From: Planctomycetaceae bacterium
Lineage (GTDB): Bacteria; Planctomycetota; Planctomycetia; Planctomycetales; Planctomycetaceae
Direction of reading: 5' to 3'
Length of the DNA: 64,000 nucleotides
Assembly (NCBI GenBank): GCA_021732785.1
Contig: JAKFUG010000006.1
Span: forward strand, 1 to 64,000
Under the pieces are notes generated by a model, which saw only the letters and a list, made by a program, of their open reading frames with translations, did no database searches and had not been told where the DNA came from. Each line of letters begins with the position of its first letter. Position 1 is the first letter of the stretch. The position numbers were made by a program, and so were the translations under genes. Shown piece after piece: positions 36,701-44,325 of the stretch.

Positions 36701-39700
36701 CCTGCCGGATGACACCACATCAACTGGACGCAGTTTGGTCGTCCTGCGGCCGTTGGAATTGATTTACCGGAAAGATGGCCCTGTCTCGAAGGACTATGGC
36801 GATCAGTTCGCTCAGGGTACCCCAATGGCCCCAGGAGGTGAACAGCCTTTAGATCGCAAGTTGCCCCCTTTCGCGATTGACGAAGACGAAGACAGCCGAG
36901 GCTCTGATAGTCCTCAGATACTGATGAAACACATTGCCGATTGCCAAACTCGTGGTGATGACGCGGGCGTGCTTCGGTGCTGGACGGATCAACCAATCAA
37001 ACAGCTCGCTACAACCTACTTGTTAATGTCGATAGCATCGCTGGATGACTTCGAAACCAATACCGAGGCGAAACGACCGGCTGGCTATGAAGATCAAATG
37101 ACGGGGCTGAAAGAGTTACTTCGCGATGAGGTCAAAGACCTTCAGGCAATCAAGCCCTTGATCGCTCACCCGCTTACCCAGCAGGTCATCAAGGAGTTGG
37201 GCAAGGACTTTGCGGTCTTGGGAAACGCAACAACGAACAGCCCGTCTGTCAAAACCCTGACGGGGGTCATGTCAGAACAGCTTGCCGACCCACGAAGGTT
37301 TGTCAAGAAGTTCCGCAAGGTCGTGCAAACAGATGGGGGCCCGAAGGACAATGAGAAAATCACGGTTTTCGATTACAGGATCGAGCTGACGGATGACAAA
37401 GCCCTCGCGACGCACAAGTCCAATCGCTGGATCATGGGGTTGATCAAGACACAAAGTGGTTGGCAGATCAATGAACCATGGCGTGAAGCTGATGCGAAAA
37501 GTGTTTTAGATGCGAAAAATGTTCCAGGACTTGATGAGACATTAGATCGCAACAACGCCCGCGCCGTTGTCGAAGCCTTTGTGGTGGAGGCGCTGGCCCG
37601 CGATGGCGAGGCGGTCAAGACACTGACAAGGGGGCAACAACCCGAAATCGTTGCGGCACCTTTCCTTGACCTGAAAATCGCTGGGCTGCCTATTCAGTCC
37701 GTGTATGTGAATGATGTCACCAAGCCAACAAGAGCGCTGGCCACTTCGGATGTTGTGAAACTCGAAGGACGCGATGGCTTCCTGGTGTTCAGTCTGAGCA
37801 TGAGCGACTTTGGCTGGTTTATCACAGACATCCACTTCGAGTCCGAAGAGAGTGCCGAACGCGAGCTGAAGAAGTTCCTCGAAGCCAACCCGAAGTCGAT
37901 CAGCGTGCCTCGGCAAGCCAACAGCGAGGCTGCGAAGTCAGCGACAGGCTCGGCTGACGCACCGCCAAACACAAAAATGTCTATGTCCACACGCGTCAAG
38001 CTCTTCACCACCGGCGACGGCAAGAAGGTCGCGTGTTCGCCGGACGGTAAGCTGATTGCAGTCGCGAGTGGTGGCAAGGCATTCCCCGCAGCCGAAGGCT
38101 GGAAACGAACGGTGGAGATTCTGGACGCCGAAACGGGGAAGACCGCAGTCTCGATATCGCTCACCACCCAGGATGAAGACGCACTCCTTGCCGCGACCGA
38201 AGGACCGCGCGACTTCGAGGTCGGGACGCTCGCATTTTCACCCGATGGAACCCTGCTGGCCGTCGGGACCGGCTTGGGACAAGTCAAATTGTTCGAGTCG
38301 CGGACAGGCAAGCTGGTCCTGTCGTTGGACGATGAAGCGGCAAGACTTGCGGATCAAAAGACCCCAGAGAAACTGAAGTCGCTCAAGCGAGCCATGGGAA
38401 GCGTCGGCTCGTTGGCATTTTCCCCAAGCGGCAAACTGCTGGCGACGAGTGGCGGGTCGTTTGATGACGCCGCGCCCAATTGGGGCGGCGTCCATGAGTT
38501 GGGAGAACTGGCCACCGGGCCCGGGCGGCTCAAAGTGTGGGCAGTGCAGTCCGGGACGCTACGCAACGATCTCGTGGGGCATAGCCATGCAAACGCGGTC
38601 GCGTTTTCGGCAGACGGGGCCTATTTGGCGAGCGTGGGGAGTTGGCAGGGTGGCGGTGGCAGCGATCATGGAAGCGGCGTCATCCTGTGGGCTCCGAACA
38701 CGGGTATCAAGCTTCGCACCTTCCCGGTCAACACGAATGGCGGCACCTGGTCGGTCGCCTTTTCACCGAAAGACAAACTGATGGCGATCAGCTCACGGAC
38801 TTTTGACAAGGACAATGACACCAGCACGAGTTCCATCTGCCTGCTCCGCACTGCGACGGGCATTTTGGAATGGAAACAAACGGTCTCCGGTTGGGGGCAC
38901 CCGGTGGCCTTCACGCCTGATGGAAAGAGTGTCGGTGTGCTGTGCGGCGGAGAAGCGATCCGGTTCTTCGACACAGAGACAGGGACATTGAAACACCACC
39001 TCGGATTGGCAGACCCCTGGAAGGAAGCACGATGGAACGACTTCGCGCTACTGTCCCAAGGCAGGCTGGCCATCGCTGGAGCGGACAACTTACGACAAGG
39101 GAAAGTCGAGATTTGGGACTTCACTGGTCCCAACATCAAGGCTTCAGCAATCGAGAAGCCTTTAGACCGCCACAACGCCCGCGCGGTCGTCGAAGCCTTC
39201 GTGGCGGCGATGATTTCCGGCGATTACTTGACGGCCAAGACAATTATTGGTGGTCCACCGCCCTATAACACAATGGAACTTTTTGGAGACCTCGCTCAGT
39301 TGCCCGTTCAGTCCGTGTATGTGAATGACTCCGCCAATCCAACAAGAGCGCTGGCCACGTCGGAATTATTCAAGTTCTCAAAGAGTGATCAGCGTGGTGA
39401 ATTCATGGTGTATTTCAGGCTCAGCATGCGCGAATCCGGTTGGATTCTTAAGGACATTCTCTGGGGGTCGGAAGAGCATGTCGACCGCGAGTTGAAGAAG
39501 TTCCTCGAAGCCAACCCGAACGCGATCAGCGTGCCTCCGCAAGGCCAAGCTCAACCACGCGCGGCGCGTGTAAACCCACTCGTCGGTCATTGGAAGTTGG
39601 TTAAGCTTGCGGACATGCCAGTTGATCAATTGGCGGGTGCGACGGTGGTGATCGATGAGCATCGCTTTAAGATGCATGTGCCGTCGCAAAAGGGACTGTA

Positions 39701-41528
39701 TGCCGATTGGCGCTACTCGCTCGGTGCGAACGGTGATCTCGATCTCTTCGATGCTGATGATGCGAAAGGGGAATCAACTTCGCGAGCCAAGTATTCGCTT
39801 AAAGGAAAAGCTCTGTGCTTGGCATTGAATGCGAAGAAGGCCGACCTTCCACGACCGGTGTCAGCAACCGGCGAAGTTCCGCAGGAAGGTGTGCAGTACA
39901 TTGTTCTTGAATCGGATGAAGAAGCGCAGTCGAGCGAAGCGGCAAAGGCCCCCGACGCCGGTCGTGGAACACGCGAAGGCCATCCACAAGCTCCAGAACA
40001 ACCTGCGCTGAGCAAGACGTTGAAACAACTTCAAGGCGAATGGCGAGTCACCCGTCAAATCCACGCGAACGGCGAAGAAGAAGGCCGGTCCGGTAACTCA
40101 ATTTTGGAGTTTAACGGTAACCGCATCGTCAAGCATGGAGGCGAACCTGGTGATGCGATGCTGATTCAGGCCGACGAGTCTCATTCACCCGTGCGTGTTG
40201 AGATCGCCCTGGGATCTACGCAAGATTCTGTGCTTGGTCTGCTGAGTGTTGAAGGTGACATGCTGATTCTCTGCTACGGGAAACATCAAAAAACACCCGC
40301 TCCCGAAAGTCGTCCTGAGAAGCTTCAATGGGTCTCCGGTGTCTGGTACATGGAACTGCAACGAGTGAAGCCCGGCGAGACGATCGTTCCTTTGAAACCA
40401 AAGAGCCAATCTCAGCCGCAGGCAGCACCTTCGAATCAAGCTTCACCGAATGCGATCAGCGTGCCTTCGCAAGCCAGCAGCGAGGCTGCGCGGCCAGCGA
40501 CAGCCGCACCTCTAAAAGTAGCCGACACCGGAAAGCTGGAACTCGAAGTGAAGGAGCCTGAAAAGTTGCCGCCGGAGAAGGAACCCTTCACCGCCTGGGG
40601 CAAGGAAGTCGGCGGCCTGCAAGCGGGCTTTTGCATAACCAACGCGGATGACATTCACATCAGCGGAAACGTCAAAGCAGTCGTGAAATTGCGGAACGTC
40701 AGCAAAGAGACGATCAGTGCCTCGGCCGTGCCTTTGTGGGTGCTGATGAGTCCTCCGAAGGTTGTTGATTCGCAGGGCAAGCCTGTCCGCACCACAGATG
40801 GGCCGTATCCGTTGCTCGGCTTCAAACTGAAACAACTGACTCTAAAGCCGAGCGAGGCGGTTGATGTCGACAAGACCGAAATTCCCGTTGCGGAATTGAA
40901 TCAAGAGGTGAAAGTGGCGGCGGGTAAGGTGCCTGATCGACGAATCATCCACGTTGAGCCAGGAAAGTACAAAGTCAACTGGACAGAAAGTTTTGTGCAA
41001 GAACATGGTGAACTAGCAACAGGTACCGTCGAATTCGAGGTGAAGGCCGCGAAGGAACCCTTCACTGCCTGGGGCAAGGAAGTCGGCGGTCTGCAAGCGG
41101 GCTATTGCATTACAAACGCGAATGACATTCACATCGGTGGGAGGGTCAATGCGGTCGTTAAACTGCGGAACGTTAGCAAGGAAACGATCAGCGTTTCGGC
41201 TTGGCCCTTGTGGTTTGTGAGCCCTGACAGGGTTGTTGATTCGCTGGATCAGAGTGTCCGCGCCACGAATCCGCTGGTGACGTCTTTCGAAATCATTCCT
41301 GCCAAACTCACTTTGAAACCGGGCCAGACAGTTGATGTGGGCAAGGCCAACATGAACGTGGTGGCACTGAATCAAGATGTGAAGGTGCCGGGAGGGATGG
41401 TCTCGATGCACACGATCCACGTTGAACCCGGAAAGTACAAAGTCAATTGCATCGGTTTTGTGCAAGAGCATTCCGCCCTTGGAACAGGAACTGTGGAATT
41501 CGAGGTGAAGGCCGTGGAGAAACCGTAA
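33699..41528 (+). CDS. Giant Ser/Thr kinase with WD40-like and repeated sensor modules, 2609 aa
   Basis: A zf-HC2-like motif (DHVSDCERCRQLLEV) opens the protein. The kinase domain (about 100-370) has GRGGMGVVFKA, AIKML, HRDVKPSNILL, DFGLARA, GTPQYMSPEQ. Three membrane segments follow (about 404-434, 444-466, 505-527). The ectodomain contains: ISGQWTSDEWG module (530); a module shared with the BlaR1-like protein (SAHIGGNVDS to EYDLRQGRVLEL, about 707-800); NTF2-like LDRNNARAVVEAF (1282) and LDRHNARAVVEAF (1822); WD40-like blades (about 1431-1811, FSPDGTLLAVGTG, FSPSGKLLATSGG); two lipocalin-like modules (1960, 2108); and two EPFTAWGKEVGGLQAG modules (2294, 2453). It is about double the size of its paralogue and probably integrates several envelope signals. 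Confidence 0.95.
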   Translation: MTIQNPQTCLSAELLRQLSHDELSPEELKDVEDHVSDCERCRQLLEVPQSDSQWQDEIVPILRTPLESPHVAGDHDERGCEGESLESILRLLGPTDDPHMLGRIGSYEVVGVIGRGGMGVVFKAYEGALNRFVAIKMLLPHLAASGAARKRFAREGKAAAAVIDDNVMPIYSVAEWQGVPYLVTQYSRGATLEKRIRDQGPLELKEILRIGMQTARGLAAAHAQGLVHRDVKPSNILLDGTVERALLTDFGLARAVDDASITRTGIIAGTPQYMSPEQARGGSVDARSDLFGLGCVLYAMCTGRPPFRADSSYAILRMITDDEPRSIREVNPDIPEWLCLLILRLMAKSPDARFGNALEVAALLEQCLAHVQQPTSVPLPASLVPHSMESFMKSSEPIECEPRIPWYWAVALLIPIGVVVVGSTFALLLLYYGGSQPLPPEARIPVTVAFPISAIASFWLWRWALQSLLMRLAQGQQPTSIPLPASLVNHVAGRRSIFTVTRKGVLAMLGTIGMTLLGMALWQATEAPEISGQWTSDEWGTVVLEAKGSGEYEGTFTGTGSDKPATDDPARLFDGGALLRPVPDIAIRKGKSGTVRLKWSRVERRFNGTWRNDVDPTSLSKELIKKSVLESKLSVSGTQETADDRTGRMSLRLVDNEIRGAWTTSKDAQRKSGTPRLADLTWIRTVLPQTRPVENEAKAAKRSTSPKSAHIGGNVDSVMVVHDDVDPHYAFYYPGEFGTSSSGSQNTQSLSWMDEGSITLKGGRTFGYHRESTDPFHLRVNGKEYDLRQGRVLELRSDDSVEQLKLFPTLSTANTPAALAKLITSTRGMNEEPFTLEKTRLQLEAAEAQLRDLLKTHAPTHALVVEVSRSVEALQHRIKELTKHPGGAAGEAAKPLDRKDLDPKSLSAAAKRFNSDTAEVRSKIFAPPIPDLTVERLCEGFRQSATYYRGLGKRQVADALEKIAVSGELPNEAIGDLIGSDFHAQDKMGRTISRQVVPALFLPDDTTSTGRSLVVLRPLELIYRKDGPVSKDYGDQFAQGTPMAPGGEQPLDRKLPPFAIDEDEDSRGSDSPQILMKHIADCQTRGDDAGVLRCWTDQPIKQLATTYLLMSIASLDDFETNTEAKRPAGYEDQMTGLKELLRDEVKDLQAIKPLIAHPLTQQVIKELGKDFAVLGNATTNSPSVKTLTGVMSEQLADPRRFVKKFRKVVQTDGGPKDNEKITVFDYRIELTDDKALATHKSNRWIMGLIKTQSGWQINEPWREADAKSVLDAKNVPGLDETLDRNNARAVVEAFVVEALARDGEAVKTLTRGQQPEIVAAPFLDLKIAGLPIQSVYVNDVTKPTRALATSDVVKLEGRDGFLVFSLSMSDFGWFITDIHFESEESAERELKKFLEANPKSISVPRQANSEAAKSATGSADAPPNTKMSMSTRVKLFTTGDGKKVACSPDGKLIAVASGGKAFPAAEGWKRTVEILDAETGKTAVSISLTTQDEDALLAATEGPRDFEVGTLAFSPDGTLLAVGTGLGQVKLFESRTGKLVLSLDDEAARLADQKTPEKLKSLKRAMGSVGSLAFSPSGKLLATSGGSFDDAAPNWGGVHELGELATGPGRLKVWAVQSGTLRNDLVGHSHANAVAFSADGAYLASVGSWQGGGGSDHGSGVILWAPNTGIKLRTFPVNTNGGTWSVAFSPKDKLMAISSRTFDKDNDTSTSSICLLRTATGILEWKQTVSGWGHPVAFTPDGKSVGVLCGGEAIRFFDTETGTLKHHLGLADPWKEARWNDFALLSQGRLAIAGADNLRQGKVEIWDFTGPNIKASAIEKPLDRHNARAVVEAFVAAMISGDYLTAKTIIGGPPPYNTMELFGDLAQLPVQSVYVNDSANPTRALATSELFKFSKSDQRGEFMVYFRLSMRESGWILKDILWGSEEHVDRELKKFLEANPNAISVPPQGQAQPRAARVNPLVGHWKLVKLADMPVDQLAGATVVIDEHRFKMHVPSQKGLYADWRYSLGANGDLDLFDADDAKGESTSRAKYSLKGKALCLALNAKKADLPRPVSATGEVPQEGVQYIVLESDEEAQSSEAAKAPDAGRGTREGHPQAPEQPALSKTLKQLQGEWRVTRQIHANGEEEGRSGNSILEFNGNRIVKHGGEPGDAMLIQADESHSPVRVEIALGSTQDSVLGLLSVEGDMLILCYGKHQKTPAPESRPEKLQWVSGVWYMELQRVKPGETIVPLKPKSQSQPQAAPSNQASPNAISVPSQASSEAARPATAAPLKVADTGKLELEVKEPEKLPPEKEPFTAWGKEVGGLQAGFCITNADDIHISGNVKAVVKLRNVSKETISASAVPLWVLMSPPKVVDSQGKPVRTTDGPYPLLGFKLKQLTLKPSEAVDVDKTEIPVAELNQEVKVAAGKVPDRRIIHVEPGKYKVNWTESFVQEHGELATGTVEFEVKAAKEPFTAWGKEVGGLQAGYCITNANDIHIGGRVNAVVKLRNVSKETISVSAWPLWFVSPDRVVDSLDQSVRATNPLVTSFEIIPAKLTLKPGQTVDVGKANMNVVALNQDVKVPGGMVSMHTIHVEPGKYKVNCIGFVQEHSALGTGTVEFEVKAVEKP

Positions 41529-41570
41529 GCAAGCAAGGCATTCAACATCGAAGACGCCTTCACCACTTTT

Positions 41571-41589
41571 AGGAGTCATTTCAATGAAG
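41571..41589 (+). promoter_or_regulatory. Shared translation-start leader (AGGAGTCATTTC-N-ATGAAG)
   Basis: AGGAGTCATTTCAATGAAGC places AGGAG eight to nine bases before the ATG. Nearly the same 19 bases occur before the genes at 50420, 51839, 53591 and 55484, and with AAGAG before 52745. It is a ribosome-binding site copied together with the start of the signal peptide. Confidence 0.85.
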
Positions 41590-42771
41590 CGAACAGCAGC
41601 GATTTGTGTCGCCCTCGTGTTGTCCTTGGTCAGTTCGGTTTATGCGATTTTCACAGTGACCGATACGGGGACGTGGCCCAAGAGTTGGCCAGCGGAACTG
41701 GAGCCACTGCGAAAGCAATCGCGCACATTCGAGGGTCCGAAACAACCCCTGATGCACTACGCGATCCCATTCACCAAGCGGGATGAGTTTGAGTCAGCCT
41801 GGCCGCATCTCCTGAAGATCAAGTCCAATGGAGCCCCCATCGTTCTGAGGCGGGGTCCGAGTTTCTGGCTGGGTGACAAGGCCACCGCCGGGGTTTGCGT
41901 CCACACTCCGCCTGCGGGTCAAGACCCGATCGCCGACGGAAAGGATGCGAAGGGCAACTGGGAAAAGACCATCTCCATCGAGCTGATCGTGGACGGCGCG
42001 ATCATCGACCTGAACCGCATTCCTTTACCCGCAGATACCCCGATCATCGACGAGCGATTCAAGAACGGAGCAATCGACGAAACGCCAGTGGCCAAGAACA
42101 AGGCCGAAGACCTGTTCCGCCAGATGGAACAGGCGTGCGTTCACGCCAAGTCGGCCAATGTCGCGTTCTCTGGAAAATTTCAGGGAGCAACCGACGGCGA
42201 ACTCAAAGGGAGTTTGTTGCTGGCGACCGGCAACAAGTTCCGCCTGGAGATGAAGGGGGATCTGGCTCTCGGCACAGATGGCATACAGCCGGTCCCGGTC
42301 AATGTGGCGATGGTTTGCGATGGGAAACAGAGCAGGACGGCCAGCCTCGATCCACAAATACCTTCGCAGGTCGTGGATGTGACCAACAATTACGACACCG
42401 AGATGCGTCTGAAGTTGGCTCGCGCTGGGATTCTCGGCCCGATGTTTATGTTGGCGGAAAATGTGCCGCCAGGCGAGAAGCCTCGCGAGTTTGACGCGGA
42501 GAAGCAGCTTGGCCTCAGCGACTTCCAGTTGGGCGAAAACCAAATCATCGGCGAACAACAGGCCCTGACCATCCACCACAAACTTCACAATCGAAACTAC
42601 ACGGAACCACTCATGGTCACCGTCTGGCTGGATGCGAAAACGAAACTTCCATTGAAGCGCGAGATCACCACGAAACAGGATCAGCGGGCGATCACACTGA
42701 CCGAGACCTACCCGACTCTGACGCTGGACGAGAAAGTCGATGACCAGCAGTTCGAACTGCCGAAGCCGTAA
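41584..42771 (+). CDS. Secreted constant-N / LolA-like-C protein, copy 1, 395 aa
   Basis: Signal peptide KRTAAICVALVLSLVSSVYA. The constant N-module (about residues 21-157: TWPKSWPAELEPLRKQSRTF, PFTKRDEFESAWPHLLKIK, GPSFWLGDKATAG, PIIDERFK) is shared with 51839, 53591 and 55484, almost identical at DNA level. The C-module (about 165-395: NVAFSGKFQG, MVCDGKQSRTASL, LTIHHKLHNRNYTEPLMV, TLTLDEKVDDQQFELPKP) resembles LolA/DUF2092-type half-barrels that bind lipids or hydrophobic ligands. A nearly identical full copy is at 53591. Probably envelope-located; role unknown. Confidence 0.9.
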   Translation: MKRTAAICVALVLSLVSSVYAIFTVTDTGTWPKSWPAELEPLRKQSRTFEGPKQPLMHYAIPFTKRDEFESAWPHLLKIKSNGAPIVLRRGPSFWLGDKATAGVCVHTPPAGQDPIADGKDAKGNWEKTISIELIVDGAIIDLNRIPLPADTPIIDERFKNGAIDETPVAKNKAEDLFRQMEQACVHAKSANVAFSGKFQGATDGELKGSLLLATGNKFRLEMKGDLALGTDGIQPVPVNVAMVCDGKQSRTASLDPQIPSQVVDVTNNYDTEMRLKLARAGILGPMFMLAENVPPGEKPREFDAEKQLGLSDFQLGENQIIGEQQALTIHHKLHNRNYTEPLMVTVWLDAKTKLPLKREITTKQDQRAITLTETYPTLTLDEKVDDQQFELPKP

Positions 42772-42892
42772 GCAAGCAAGACCGGGATAGCCCCGATTGC
42801 GCCGACGAAACACCCCACCTTGCATGGAGTCATCACGGAGCGATCCATGAAAACCAATCGCCCACAGCCGCCGCAACAGGATCGTAAGAATC

Positions 42893-43258
42893 ATGCCGCA
42901 ACCAAACGGACTCCACGCCACAAGACGCACAAAAGCGGTCGCGATGCTCGCTGCCGCAATCGTCTGCGCGCTTTCCGCATTTCCACCACGAATAGCTTCC
43001 AATGAAGTGCAATTCCCTGAAGTGCCGCGCAGCTTTTTATTTGGGGACGTGAATGTTGCCACCGTTGTGGTGCGTGATGGCCAATACGGTAGCTCTCCAA
43101 TGACAGCCCGCATCGCTTGCCGCATCGAAATGGCTCGCCTTGCAACCGAATGGGTCGTCGTGCTTTCGGCCGCAACTGTGGCCGCATTGCTCTTGCACAT
43201 GCGTGCATTGCAACCCTCGGATGAAGAAAGCGGAGAAACAACGGCAAAGGACGCCTGA
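42893..43258 (+). CDS. Hypothetical membrane protein, 121 aa
   Basis: Two hydrophobic stretches (about residues 15-31, AVAMLAAAIVCALSAF, and 85-103, WVVVLSAATVAALLLHM) flank a small extracytoplasmic-looking loop (FLFGDVNVATVVVRDGQYG). The 46 bases before it (42847 onward) begin ATGAAAACCAATCGCCCACA, matching the start of the 105-aa gene at 56456, but that frame stops at 43005. So the gene may be a frameshifted relative of that family or a new gene using an internal ATG. No function known. Confidence 0.5.
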   Translation: MPQPNGLHATRRTKAVAMLAAAIVCALSAFPPRIASNEVQFPEVPRSFLFGDVNVATVVVRDGQYGSSPMTARIACRIEMARLATEWVVVLSAATVAALLLHMRALQPSDEESGETTAKDA

Positions 43259-43314
43259 TGGTCTGACGCGCCGCTGTTAGCTGCTCAACCATTCGATCGA
43301 GAAGCAATGAACCA

Positions 43315-43481
43315 TTACCCGCAGATACCCCGATCATTGATGAGCGATTCAAGGGCGGAGCAATCGCGGTGCCCATCGCGAAGGATGCAAAGTGGAACCC
43401 GCCGCAGGTCGCGCACAAGTCGTTGTTGTCACCAGCAACGGTGGCGTTTGGCGAGCGGCTGTCGAGTCGTTTTTGTTTTGA
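43315..43481 (+). pseudogene. Chimeric remnant: end of the constant N-module joined to another gene's tail
   Basis: 43315-43367 encodes LPADTPIIDERFK plus GGAI, the end of the constant N-module. Downstream, in a different frame, AQVVVVTSNGGVWRAAVESF ending LF and TGA at 43479 matches the C-terminus of the 105-aa protein at 56456-56773 (IVVVTNNAGEWRAAVE). The two parts are out of frame, so this is a broken recombination product. Confidence 0.8.
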
Positions 43482-43492
43482 CCCGTGTCACC

Positions 43493-43561
43493 GAAACAAA
43501 CGTGTCGGAAACCGAGAACATTTCGGTTCCACCCACAGTTCCCCTCGACTGCTTCGCGACC
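43493..43561 (+). repeat. Dispersed intergenic repeat, long form, copy 2
   Basis: Contains CGTGTCGGAAACCGAGAACA then TTTCGGTTCCACCCACAG; GGAAACCGA and TTTCGGTTCC can pair as a hairpin. It is almost identical to 60182-60240 for about 58 bases and follows directly on a gene tail that also has a relative before the copy at 56802. Confidence 0.85.
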
Positions 43562-43563
43562 CG

Positions 43564-43717
43564 GTCTCGTGTGGCGACCCGGCTACGATTCCCCCTCACT
43601 GCCCATGCGAGGCACGCCCGCAGATCGTCAGCCAGGGGACAGCAAAACGGCGTCGTGTAGCGGCGGTGACACAGCGGGACTCGCTGCTGGCCCCCACCCG
43701 TTCCGCCCGGCATTTGT
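43564..43717 (+). repeat. Duplicated upstream block, copy 2
   Basis: Same landmarks as 32881-33025 (GTCTCGTGTG, CGAGGCACGC, GCGGCGGTGACACAGCG, GACTCGCTG, CCGTTCCGCCCGGCA), with about 10 bases extra in the middle. It lies before the BlaI-type repressor gene. Confidence 0.8.
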
Positions 43718-43855
43718 CGTGAAAAACTGAGCGGAATGCGTAACACGGCGCGGTGTCGGTTGTGTGACTCTTTGGAAAGTCCATGACACCAACACGCACA
43801 GATTTGCGACGACGCGGTAAGATTTTAGCGCAACTGGGATTGTTCTCACGCGGCT

Positions 43856-43877
43856 GTGCGTTATATTATTAGCGCAC
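43856..43877. promoter_or_regulatory. Candidate BlaI-type operator
   Basis: Half-sites GTGCG-n-TA and TA-n-CGCAC form a 22-bp imperfect palindrome with an AT-rich centre (TATATTAT), 64 bases before the BlaI-type start. A further half-site TTTTAGCGCA is at 43823-43832. BlaI/MecI dimers bind dyads overlapping their own promoter; the assignment here is by position and symmetry only. Confidence 0.5.
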
Positions 43878-43940
43878 GGCAATGCCATTCAGGCGGAGTG
43901 CCGAACGAGAACGAGAACACTGGCGCGGGAGGAACTGCTC

Positions 43941-44324
43941 ATGCCTGATTCGTCTGATCTGAGTCGCCGCGAGCGGCAGATTATGGATGCCGTCTTTGCG
44001 CTCGGGGAGGCGACTGTCAATCAAGTCGTCGAAACCATTCCGTCGCCGCCGACGCCGATGGCGGTTCGCAGGATGATGCACATTCTGGAAGAGAAGGGGC
44101 ATCTGCGACGGCGCGAGAGCGGACGCGAGGTGATCTATGTGCCTCGCCAGACCAAGGGCAAAGCGGGGCGTCTCGCGTTCGAGCAAGTGCTGGAGACGTT
44201 CTTTGGCGGTTCGCTTGAAGAGGCTCTCGCGGCGCATCTGCATTCGCGGAAGGACCAGGTGTCAGCCGACGAACGTGAGCGGCTGATTGCGTTGATCGAA
44301 CAAGCTCAGCAGGAGGGCCGGTAA
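43941..44324 (+). CDS. BlaI/MecI-family transcriptional repressor, 127 aa
   Basis: The winged-helix pattern is clear: LSRRERQIMDAVFALGEATVN, then PTPMAVRRMMHILEEKGHL, then REVIYVPRQTKGKAGR, and a C-terminal dimerisation helix with VLETFFGGSLEEALAAHL. Length fits the family. In staphylococci such repressors are cut when a coupled BlaR1/MecR1 receptor is activated; here the BlaR1-like gene starts one base after the stop. GGAGGAAC lies about ten bases before ATG 43941. A palindrome at 43856-43877 may be its operator. The regulated genes are probably this pair and perhaps the secreted-protein genes downstream. Confidence 0.95.
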   Translation: MPDSSDLSRRERQIMDAVFALGEATVNQVVETIPSPPTPMAVRRMMHILEEKGHLRRRESGREVIYVPRQTKGKAGRLAFEQVLETFFGGSLEEALAAHLHSRKDQVSADERERLIALIEQAQQEGR

Positions 44325-44325
44325 C

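Larger units (their letters stand above)
43482..43940. other. Intergenic region upstream of the BlaI-type gene
   Basis: Contains a dispersed repeat (43493-43561), the second copy of the duplicated upstream block (43564-43717) and a candidate operator (43856-43877). No gene is seen. Confidence 0.6.
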
